A stretch of 64,000 nucleotides of DNA from Closterium sp. Naga37s-1. Lineage: Eukaryota; Streptophyta; Zygnematophyceae; Desmidiales; Closteriaceae. How positions within the stretch are numbered: the first letter of the stretch is position 1; every line of letters starts with the position of its first letter. The position numbers were made by a program, and so were the translations under genes. Under the pieces are notes generated by a model. That model was not told the origin of the DNA. It made no database searches and saw nothing but the letters and a program-made list of their open reading frames with translations. Location of the stretch: assembly GCA_947471745.1 (NCBI GenBank), contig CANJKZ010000092.1, forward strand, positions 3,955,001-4,019,000. Reading direction: 5' to 3'. Below, one piece after another: positions 32,071 to 41,132 of this stretch.

Positions 32071-32355
32071 TTTACATTTTGGTACGTCCGAATCAGTGTG
32101 ACTCGGTACACTATACTGATGCTTCAGTGTTACTGGTACACCTCAACACTCATTCTTCAGGGTAGTCATATACTTTAAACTGAAAAATCAGTGCAAAAAT
32201 AAATTAGATACTGAAATTTCAAGGAAAACGAAAATCACAGCTACAAAATCAGCCTAATCAGCGTGTTTTACACTGATATCTGAGGGCCTGGCGGGAACAG
32301 TGGTGTACGCGCTGGGCAGGGATGCAAAGTTAGGAAAAAGGATTTTTCCGTACAG

Positions 32356-32775
32356 TAGCTGAAACGTGCATGACGAGATTCAACAAGTGTATACAAGTTC
32401 TTGAAATACAAACAATTGATGCATCACAAAAATGGTGAATATATGTAGATGTGGAATTTCAATGCTGACATGTTTGGCCCTGTCAGTAAAGAACACAGCC
32501 TGGATGGACATAGCTACCTAGCACACTCAGGTGCAAAAAGGTGATGGTAGATGAAACATTTACACAGAACTGTATGATATCATGGAGATTATATACAAGA
32601 AAGTGTATGCCATCTACCTACCCATCCAATACCATCATGGATGCGAAAAAATGTAAAGCAACTGAATTTACAAAAGCATTCTAACGGGCTGTGCCATCTC
32701 TGTCTGTGGCGGTTGGTTCGGCTCGCACTAGCTGGTCGATGCGCTCTCAGGCGCCCCGAAAATCACCTCAAGGCA
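32356..32775. other. Intergenic and 3' flank of SP1; nothing recognised
   Basis: AT-richer sequence between the Gypsy LTR remnant and the SP1 stop codon (32776-32778). It likely includes the SP1 3' UTR. Confidence 0.5.
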
Positions 32776-35700
32776 TTAGTGACGGTATGTTCGCACTAGC
32801 TGGTCGACGCGGCGGCGGCAGAGGGGGCACTGAGTGAGCTGAGCCGCACAGTGCACACAACAGCACATGTGCCCGCACCTGTGCGTGTATGTGGGGGGGG
32901 AGAGGGTTGGGAGGATGGGTTTGATAAAGAGGAGCGCACAAATGGTTTGGTGCAGGAGAGAGTACAGGGCATGGCAGAATGAGGGGGCAATGAGTGAGCT
33001 GAGCCGCACAGTGCACACAGCAGCACATGTGCTCGCACCTGTGCGTGTATGTGGGGGGGGAGAGGGGGAGAGGGTGGGGAGCGGGAATGAACGGAGGATC
33101 AGAAGTAGTTGAGTGAGAAAAGAGAGAGTACTTGCGGGAGGGGAAAGGGGAAGAAGAGGAGAGTGGGAATGGTGGAGTGAAGAAGGAAAGAGTACGGGGC
33201 AGGGCATTGTGTTTTTGAGTCGACTCATAAGTCACCTCGCAATGAGCACACCGCTTTCAGGTACTGAACAGAACAGAGCATAGGGCATTGAACAACGTAC
33301 GGGACGAAGACAGAGTTGTATTTCTGCTCCAGGCAGATCACACAGGTGTCGGGCAGCTGAGCTGGCAAGTCCCCGTCAGCTGCTTCCTTGGCTGCATCTG
33401 ACGTGGCAGGATCGTTTTGGGAGGCTGATGAGTTGCTCTGATCCCTTGCTGCTGACGCTGCTGCTTCCGCCTCTAATACTCTGTGATCCATGCATACATG
33501 CAGACATGCAGACATGCATACGTACATGCATGCATGCAGCAACACACAAATACATACATGCACACATGCACGCATCCATGCATGCATGCATGCATGCAAG
33601 CAAGCAGTAACACACATGAATGCAGCAGACAGAAACTGCGCAAGGACGCAGGGACTCTAGCTCGTAGCCGACTTTTGAGGCGCCTCAAAATCCGCGTGAA
33701 CTGAGACGATGCGTTTTGAGGCGCCTCAGTGAGTGCAGCAGACAGAGAATGCGCAAGGCAGCAGGGACTCTAGCTCGCAGCCACAGGCAAGAAATCATCT
33801 CCATAGCCCCCGCCAAACTCAAAGCCAATCCAAGTCAACGCAGGTCAATCTATATGCAAGCCACCCCTCACCTCCTCCTGATGGCGGCCCTCCTCCTCCT
33901 CTCCATCACGCCCCCCACAATGCGCCCCACTATCAGCACCGCTCCCACCGCCGTGCACCCATACGACAGCCAGCGGCACCACTGGGAGAAGGTGCCGAGG
34001 GAGGCGATGAGGGCATCTAGGGAGCGCGGCGAGACGAAGAATGGGCCGCCCTGGTGCGGCCGCTGCAGCGTGATGCTCCCCCGGTCGTCCCTCACAGCCT
34101 GGAGGGATGAGGAGGGAGGAGAGCTGGTTTAGGGTATGAGCCACTGGCAGCACTGGGAGAAGGTGCCGAGAGAGGCGATGAGGGAATGGAAGGAGCGGGG
34201 CGCAGCCACTGGCAGCACTGGGAGAAGGTGCTGAGAGAGGCGATGAGGGAATGGAAGGAGCGGGGCGCAGCCACTGGCAGCACTGGGAGAAGGTGCTGAG
34301 AGAGGCGATGAGGGAATGGAAGGAGCGGGGCGCAGCCACTGGCAGCACTGGGAGAAGGTGCTGAGAGAGGCGATGAGGGAATGGAAGGAGCGGGGCGCAG
34401 CCACTGGCAGCACTGGGAGAAGGTGCTGAGAGAGGCGATGAGGGAATGGAAGGAGCGGGGCGCGGCAAAGAACGGGCCGCGGCAAAGAACGGGCCGCCCT
34501 GGTGCGGCCGCTGTCAAGGAGCGGGGCTTCCCCGCTCAGCCTGGGGGTTGGAGAGAGCAAAGAGAATGGAAACACTGGCCGCGTTTTCTTGCCCATGCCA
34601 GTGAGAGGAAAGAGGATGGAAAACACTTGTGGACCGCTCCTCTTACTGCACCTCACATCACTCTGCCTTAACTCACTTCAAATCTCTTCACGCCCTTTTA
34701 CCGCACATCACCGCATCGTATCTCACCTCACCCACGACAGTGAGGCTGGTGCCCACCGGGAGCACCTTCTCCACTCGCTTCACTCCCAGCACCTTGATGC
34801 CCTGGTGGGGTGGGGTGGGGTGGGGTGCAGTGCAGTGGTGGGGCGGGTTGGGGTGGGATGGGGTGGGGTGGGGTGGGGTTGGGTTGGGTTGGTGGAGCAA
34901 AGACACAAAGCACCTTCTCCACTCGCTTCACTCCCAGCACCTTGATGCCCTGATAATGGGGTGCAGTGGGGTGGGTTGGGGCGGGATGGGGTGGGATGCG
35001 GTGTAACGTGGTGCAGTGCAATGTGGATGGTATTTGGTGCGATGTGCAGGGCAGTGTGCAGACGGGTGCACTATGTGTAGAGTAGAGAATCTCACCGCCC
35101 TCCCACAAAACCGATTGCCCACCTGATGTGATGACAGTCCACTCCACTGTGCTGTGCCCAAGCAACTTGCCACTGTCACCCACCCCAACCCCGCACGACC
35201 CACCTCCAACCGACCCCCAACCCACCCCAACCCCTTCCCACCCACCCCTATTCCTTCTCACTCACTTGCAGGTAGTCCACAGTGCTGCGCACCACCGACC
35301 TGCCCCTGTCACCCACCCCAACCCAACCCACCCCAACCCAACCCACCCCAACCCACCCCAACCAACCCATACCCAATCCCTTCCCACCCAGCCCAACCCA
35401 GCCGAGCGCCTTCCCACTTACCTGCAGGCAGTCCACAGAGCTGCAAACAACCGACTTGCCGCTGTCATCCATCCCGACCCACCGCAACCCACCCCAACCG
35501 CTTCTCGCCCACCTGCAAATAATCCACAGTGCTGCGCACAACCGACTTGCCGCTGTCATCCATCCCGACCCACCGCAACCCATCCCAACCGCTTCTCGCC
35601 CACCTGCAAATAATCCACAGTGCTGCACACAACCGACTTGCCGCTGTCGTCAAACACCTCCGTGCCAACCGTCAGCTCCAACCCTGCTCTGCACCCATCA

Positions 35701-38700
35701 GGCAGCATCAACCATCCACTGCACGCCTGCACTCATGACAATCACCCACCTGCAAATAGTCCACAGCGCTGCGCACCACCGACTTGCCACTGTCATCAAA
35801 CACCTCCGTGCCCTGCTCTGCCCGCAACAGCCCACTGACCCACCCCAACCGCTTCCCACCCACCTGCAGATAATCAACAGTGCTGCGCACCACCGACTTG
35901 CCACTGTCGTCAAACACCTCCGTGCCGACCGTCAGCTCCAACCCTGCTGCCGAACGTGCTCCCACCACGTTGGCTCGGCCCGTGCCATCGTCCTGTGGTG
36001 GTTAGGCAAGACAAAGCAAGGGGTCTTTGTGATTGACTCACAGTAGACCAACATTGACCAGTGCTGACTCATGTTGACTCACAATGCACCAGAATTGACC
36101 GGCGTTGACCAGCATTTTTTTTTTTTTTTTCTACAATGCATGCATATTCGGAATCTACTCATCAAGAGCTTGCTTTCGGCTCCAGAATTGTGTTCACAAA
36201 GCGAACATTGGACTTCCGTCGCTTCTCTTGCAGAATTCCGTTTTCCAGGTTCTTAACTGCATACAAGCTTCACGACATCCAAGATGGCATGAGCAAGCAA
36301 AGACAGGTGCAAGTCAGGGTCGGAAATACAAATACAAGGATTCTGTTAAACGTAACATCTTCAGGTTATCAGTTTTTGCCGCCATTCAACGACCTTCAAA
36401 GACGGAAATCTTCACACGGGATCAAGCAACATTCGTTCAGCCTTGTGCTTCTTGCCAGAGGACTGGCTGTTTTTGTTTAAGTTCTTCAAGGCAAATCACG
36501 TCGACAGCTAGCTCCAGTTCCGGATCAGAGATATTTTACGAAGGAAGGGATAACTTCAAAACGGCAGATCGGGAAGATTTGCTATTTTTCCGCATGGCTA
36601 CTGAAGCGACTATCAAAGGAGATCATATATACATGCTCCTGGACGGTTGGAATGAAAAGGAGGACGCTGAAGGCACTAATACGAATAAAGGGAACGGGGG
36701 GTCAAGCATTATAGATACCGAGACAGGAAATTCTCAAGAAGCTTCTATGCAACTTCACGACATTAATCTATGGCGTCATGACTTGGTTATGCTGGAGTTA
36801 AGAGGAGCGGGTGCATCAGCTGCAGCATTGTTCACTCGCCGTCGTAAGAGAAAGCTACGGAAAGCTGCTGCATCACTGGACCAGAGGTTTCAGTTTCACC
36901 CAAGCAAGATTGTGGCCAGAACCACTCTCCACCGCTCTCAAAGTGGTGCAACGACCGGAGCATTCAGATTTCGCCAAAAGAATGAAGGGATCGAGCCCCA
37001 CAGGAAGCAGGCCAGCAAGTGTGCCAGGGAACTCCCAAACGGGCAGGATGAATTTTTCAGGCGCCTGATTTATAAACCCCCGTAAGGCAACCGCGAGGGT
37101 ACGGTATGATTGTACCTAGGCCCTCTAGCTCCGGTTACGACCGATGGTGTTTTTGCGTTGTACGTTGTATCTGTCACCTACCCAAAAAAAAAAAAAAAAA
37201 AAAAAAAAAGCATTGACTCACAATATACAGCCATTGACCAGCGTTGACTCACACTGTACCAGCGTTGACCAGCGTTGACTCACAATGTACCAGCGTTGAC
37301 CAGCGTTGACTCACAATATACAGCCATTGACCAGCGTTGACTCACACTGTACCAGCGTTGACCAGCGTTGACTCACAATGTACCAGCGTTGACCAGCGTT
37401 GACTCACAATGTACCAGTCTTGACCAGCGTTGACTCACAATGTACCAGCGTTGACCAGCGTTGACTCACAATGTACCAGTCTTGACCAGCGTTGACTCAC
37501 AATGTACCAGCGTTGACCAGCGTTGACTCACAATGTACCAGCGTTGACCAGCGTTGACTCACAATGTACCAGTCTTGACCAGCGTTGACTCACAATGTAC
37601 CAGCGTTGACCAGCGTTGACTCACAATGTACCAGCGTTGACCAGTGTTGACTCACAATGTACCAGCGTTTACCAGCGTTGACTCACAATGTACAAGCGTT
37701 GACCAGTGTTGACTCACAATGTACCAGCGTTGACCAGCGTTGACTCACAATGTACGAGCGTTGACCAGCGTTGACCACAATGTACCAGCGTTGACCAGAG
37801 TCGACTCACAATGTACCAGCGTTGACCGGCATTGACTCACAATGCACCAGCGTTGACCAGCGTTGACTCACAATGCACCGGCGTTGACTCACAATGTACC
37901 AGGGCACAGACTTCAAATTCCGGATGAGAAACGCTGAGTCCTGCACCCACGCGCCTGCATCATTGTGCTTCAGAAAAAACTGCTCCGCCTGCTCGTCATG
38001 GGGAGGGAGAGAAATACACAGGGAAGGGGAAACAAGGGAAAACTTGCTGCAAGAAAGAGAGGGGTGAAGAGATGGGGAGAAGGGACTAAGTAATTGCTTG
38101 AACTGTGGGCTGACGTGGCTCACTCACAGTCTGCTCCACGATGACGCCACGTAGGCTGCTGTTCTCGCACGTGATTGGCTGGTCGCTGCCCACTTTGCCT
38201 GTGACTGCAACGACCAGAGGAGAATACCCCTTCGTCCCTTGTAGCATCCTTCCTGCAAAGGCGGTGAGAGCACAGACACAGACAGGGCAATGGCAATCTC
38301 TTTGTGAGACACCTCAGATTTCGTGACTGCAATGCAACAATCAGAGGGGAATACCCCTTAGTGCCTTTGCAGCATCCTTAATACGGAGATAAAGGCAGCA
38401 CGGATAGCAGAGCAGAGCAGAGCAGAGACACTGAGGGCACACGAAAGCACAGAGAGCAGCCCGGAAATACAGATGCAGGGAAAAGTCATTGCAGAGAGCG
38501 TCATGGGTAGCTTTTTTAGGAATCTAGAATGACGATCAGATGATGCAAAGAGTGTCTTAGCGTTCAAGATAACCCAAGAGAGGGAGGCTGCTTACCGAGC
38601 TCTCTCAGCCTGGGCACCCTTGGGACTGCCTTGAGTGACGTGGCCTCCCTGCAATGATTCACAAAAAGAAAATACCGTACTCATAAAAGGGTCAACTATG

Positions 38701-39276
38701 TGTTCATGTTATAAGGTGCCGTACGGAAGCCAAATAAGGGGGGTCAATATGTGTACACGTTATGAGGTGGCTTGATATGGTGCTCCGGACCAAACACGTT
38801 TATGAAGGGATAGCATGTGGGCTAAGGTGGAAGCATATGGCTTACAGAGTGGAATCACGCAACTGTTGAGCACCCAACCCAATAAAGCTTCTGACCCTAA
38901 ACTTTGCGACCATAGACTATACAACCCTATTCTGCGACCCTGGATTGTGCGACCCTGGACTGTGCGACCATAGACTGTGCGACCATACTAGACTGTGCGA
39001 CAATAGAGTATGCGACCCTAGACTCTGCGACCGTCGACTGAGAAGGTATTAGGCAAAATATGGAATCACGCATTGGACATGCTGCTATGAGCTATTTTTG
39101 AGGCGCCTTAAAAAATCGTCAGTGAAGGTATTAGACACACATGGAATCACGCATGGGGCATGCTGCTATGAACCGACTCACTTTCCGCTTCGCGAGCTCA
39201 GCCAATGAAAGGCGAGGCCGCTGGCGCAGGCGAGCACGCCGTCCCAGGGAATACCGCTGCTGACATCGCCGCTCAT
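32776..39276 (-). CDS. SP1: SP1/SPL-type chloroplast outer-envelope RING E3 ubiquitin ligase
   Basis: Nine exons: 39276-39182, 38648-38596, 38252-38128, 37988-37893, 35992-35864, 34801-34727, 34098-33872, 33480-33301 and 32878-32776. They join in frame to 360 codons plus stop; plant SP1 is about 340. The N-terminal membrane segment is near IPWDGVLACASGLAFHWLS. The intermembrane (MUL1/GIDE-type) domain includes VAVTGKVGSDQPITCENSS, EQFFLKHNDAGAWVQDSAF, TVGTEVFDDSGKSVVRSTV and GVKRVEKVLPVGTSLTVVGE. The second membrane segment is GAVLIVGRIVGGV, followed by MERRRR. The C-terminal C3HC4 RING is built from CVICLEQKYNSVFVP joined to CGHMCCCVHC and CPLCRRRVDQLVRTYRH. In plants SP1 ubiquitinates TOC import proteins and regulates plastid protein import and turnover. 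All zinc ligands are present and all splice sites fit, so it is likely functional. Introns are crowded with exon-edge echoes. Confidence 0.92.
32980..33090 (-). repeat. Echo of intron-8 acceptor plus exon-9 start (SP1)
   Basis: Duplicates about 32827-32935: the RING start (CGHMCCCVHCAAQL-coding sequence) with its cacacgcacag-type acceptor. It sits upstream of the real exon 9 in intron 8 and has no donor, so it acts as intron. Confidence 0.85.
33213..33230. repeat. Near-perfect TCGA-core palindrome
   Basis: TTTTGAGTCGACTCATAA, 17 of 18 bases of the consensus, followed by GTCACC. It lies in intron 8 of SP1. No clear flanking duplication was found for this copy. Confidence 0.8.
33484..33606. 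repeat. ATGC/ATAC-rich microsatellite
   Basis: Imperfect tgca/catg/caga repeats directly upstream (minus strand) of SP1 exon 8 in intron 7. It creates alternating Cys/Met/His open frames on both strands that should not be taken as genes. Confidence 0.9.
33618..33785. repeat. Direct duplication with GCGC-core palindromes between the copies
   Basis: 33618-33672 and 33731-33785 are about 55-bp diverged copies (tgcagcagacagaaactgcg onward). Between them lie TTTTGAGGCGCCTCAAAA (33673-33690, perfect) and its 3'-truncated form (33714-33728). It lies in intron 7 of SP1. Confidence 0.9.
34141..34465 (-). repeat. Five 65-bp tandem copies derived from SP1 exon 7
   Basis: Units start at 34141, 34206, 34271, 34336 and 34401. 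Each matches the SP1 exon-7 interior (coding ALIASLGTFSQW; plus-strand actgggagaaggtgccgag). The array lies in intron 6, upstream of exon 7 in transcription order. Confidence 0.9.
34895..34955 (-). repeat. Echo of exon-6 start (SP1)
   Basis: Minus strand repeats the acceptor and GIKVLGVKRVEKVL-coding sequence, then diverges before the real exon's PVGTSLTVVGE. It lies in intron 5, upstream of real exon 6 (34801-34727). Confidence 0.85.
35118..35812 (-). repeat. Six echo copies of exon-5 3' end and donor (SP1)
   Basis: Copies lie at about 35746-35812, 35601-35688, 35511-35560, 35418-35470, 35261-35312 and 35118-35175, in order away from the real exon (35992-35864). Each repeats the minus-strand end coding DDSGKSVVRSTVDYLQ plus donor-side intron. 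The 35418 copy has CTGCAG|GTAAGT, a stronger donor than the real exon's CTGCAG|GTGGGT. Confidence 0.9.
36117..37208 (+). mobile_element. Poly(A)-tailed retro-insertion in SP1 intron 4
   Basis: The segment is bounded by AGCATT duplications (36111-36116 and 37209-37214). It begins with a T run and ends with a 25-26 base A run. It interrupts the donor-derived minisatellite of the intron. On the plus strand a frame is open from the 5' edge to a stop at 37083-37085; the first in-frame ATG in plausible context is at 36594 (MATEATIKGDHIYMLLDGWN, 163 codons plus stop). I do not recognise the product. Base composition is AT-richer than the neighbouring genes. The features fit target-primed reverse transcription of a cellular mRNA, 5'-truncated. 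Confidence 0.75.
37210..37892 (-). repeat. 31-bp minisatellite built from SP1 exon-4 donor (about 22 copies)
   Basis: The plus-strand unit is cgttgaccagcgttgactca plus caatgtaccag. Its minus strand contains TGGTACATTGTGAGTCAACG, which is the last nine bases of exon 4 plus the GTGAGT donor at 37893. A remnant of the same array continues at 36040-36110 on the other side of the retro-insertion. Confidence 0.95.
38322..38400 (-). repeat. Diverged echo of exon-3 start (SP1)
   Basis: Plus-strand tgactgcaatgcaacaatca onward matches 38202-38260 at the start of real exon 3 (TKGYSPLVVAVT-coding end with acceptor). It lies in intron 2. Confidence 0.7.
38905..39036. repeat. Short irregular repeat (gaccctagactgtgc units)
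   Basis: About eight irregular units of 15-19 bp with the core gaccatagactgtgc, in SP1 intron 1. Confidence 0.8.
39040..39180. repeat. Direct duplication with near-perfect GCGC-core palindrome between the copies
   Basis: About 54-bp copies (gaaggtattaggcaaaatat onward at 39041, and again at 39124, ending gcatgctgctatga) flank TTTTGAGGCGCCTTAAAA at 39096-39113 (one mismatch to a palindrome). It lies in intron 1 of SP1, next to the exon-1 donor. Confidence 0.9.
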
Positions 39277-41132
39277 CGCACACGACCTTGTTACCCTCTC
39301 AGTAACGAGTTTGGAGCAGCTTATAACGGGTACAGAGTGAAGCTAACAGCAGCTGAAGATTACAGCAACTAGGAACGGCAACGTCCCCGAAAACCACGCG
39401 TTCTCAAGTGCTGGCGCTTCTACAGAGCGTTCAAAGGCGCGTCGAAGCGCTGAACTGTGGGGTTGCTATTCGCGTATTTCATGCAGCGAATTAGGACACA
39501 CGCTGGGAAGCGAATGGCACGGCGACGGGCAAAGGTAGTCGAACGAGGAAGCAAGAATGGAGGGCAATTTTATGAGTGGGTCCGCCGCCCTAAGGAATGA
39601 AACACAGTCTGTCTGCTGTCACATCACGCAACGTCAATAAACTTACTGCCGCTCATTTCCTGCAACATAGTACCTTGTCAGAATAGCGGGGCATCTAATA
39701 AAGAAGAAAGTGAGAGTGGTTGTCCTTCCACGTCTTTTGCCTTTTCCCCTTCCGTTGTGCGGGGCAACTGAATTGGACCCAAATGTTTCGTAAGTCGTAG
39801 CGCGAAGCCATGTGCGTATATTTATGGTTGACAAAGCTTCTACTGTACTCATATGGTTTGCTTGAAATCGGCTACACTGAGGGTTTTGTGACAAGCCGAA
39901 TAGGCGTTGTTAAATAAATGGAACCTCCCTGGAAATTTGACGTCTGACGATTGGCTCAAAGACCGCCTCTGTGGATAGTGACCGTCCGATCTCTCACCAT
40001 CTTCACCTCTGCGGAAACGTCGGATCTACGGCGACTGGCTGGGACCTTGAAATGATTTTCCCGCGCAGACCCTCTGAACCCCAACTTCGAGGTTCTCCCC
40101 CTCAACCCATCTCAACTCAACTCGCTGCTTCTAATAAAATATCATACCCTCTTCGTTCCTCCTCTTCCCTTCAACACTACCTCGAGATCACATTTTCGAC
40201 CCTCGCCCACGTTTTCTGCTCATTTTGATGCCTTGCGTTTCTGTTGCCTTTTCCGCTTTCTCGTTTCCACAGAACGTAAAGCCGGCAGCAGCGGCTGGTC
40301 GTTCCGAACGAGCTAACGAAGACGTATCGGAGCCGTGCGGTGGAGTAGTAAATCCTCGGGCCTAGTGTTTTTTGTCTCTTGCAGTTTTTTTCTTCCGAAG
40401 GACGTATATTCGTGGCTGGCCAGGCGAACGGCGAAGATTCGCTCCTTGTGCGAAGGAGCCCGTTAGAGATGCCACCGTTTACTTTGATAAGCTGAACATT
40501 CGTTTTTCTTACTAACCCTAACGTTTTGAAGTGCTCTGTGGGCGTTTTTAAGTCAGGACCCATCCGTTCATTCTCGTCGAGCAGGCTGCTTCTTTCTCGT
40601 GTGTCGGTGCTTAATTCGCAACGAGGGGAGATTTTTCGGAGTAACGCAGCGCGTGCGATACGATTTTCCGACAATACTCGCTATGAATGTCAGTGCTTTT
40701 ATTTTACTGATAGTCGCGATTTGCGATGCTCGTCGTGCGTAGAGGGTTCGTGATTCTCGCCGAGCCGCACACCCATCAGGCGTCTGATTAGCGTTGAGAG
40801 AGTTCTCCTTTGATTTTGTTGTTTCTTAACTTTCGACGAGCGCTTGTCGTTCTAGCAAGCTGTCCTTGCTGTTTGCGTCATGGAGCAACGTTTTGAGGGT
40901 TCCTTGTGGTTGGAGTTTTAGACTTCACTAATTAGGTTATTGTAATGTTTTAACTCGAAGGTACTTCGCGTTTGCTTCTTTCCTCGATTCTCTCTATTGT
41001 GCAGACAACGCGTCGAAACGTCATGGATTTGCGAAGCGGATTTTCCTTCGTTCGTCTACACTCCTAAAATAGGACCGTTCTACAGGGACTTCACCTGATT
41101 CAATCACTTCCTTAACAAAATATCGCGGAAAA
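39277..41132. promoter_or_regulatory. Divergent promoter region between SP1 and ATXR3
   Basis: The 1.86-kb spacer separates two head-to-head genes. It is AT-richer than either gene. No protein-coding exon was recognised; short frames exist on both strands but show no family features. No clear TATA box could be singled out. The ATXR3 5' UTR probably occupies the right part. Confidence 0.5.

Larger units (their letters stand above)
15469..32355 (-). mobile_element. Decayed Ty3/Gypsy retrotransposon interrupted by nested insertions
   Basis: Read on the minus strand, fragments run: LTR remnant (32355-32290), gag zinc knuckle (31690-31199), protease/RT/RNase H (29692-28059), RNase H/integrase/C-terminus (17190-15557), purine tract GGGGGGCGGGTAG, then 3' LTR start TGTAAGGAAAATTCC at 15533. 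The two LTR pieces share about 65 bp (15469-15533 and 32290-32355). Three later elements split it: the Copia nest at 17191-28058, an LTR element at 29693-31198 and a TRIM at 31724-32070. Every domain is in several frames, so the element is dead. Confidence 0.8.

Noticed and set aside
33376..33688. Cys/Met/His-rich frames near 33.5 kb resembling a metal-binding peptide
   Set aside because: They come from the ATGC/ATAC microsatellite in SP1 intron 7.
39660..40760. Possible small gene in the SP1-ATXR3 spacer (frames at 39971-40228, 40177-40674 and 40526-40753)
   Set aside because: The frames are short, overlap on both strands and show no motif, splice signal or composition change typical of the coding exons here.
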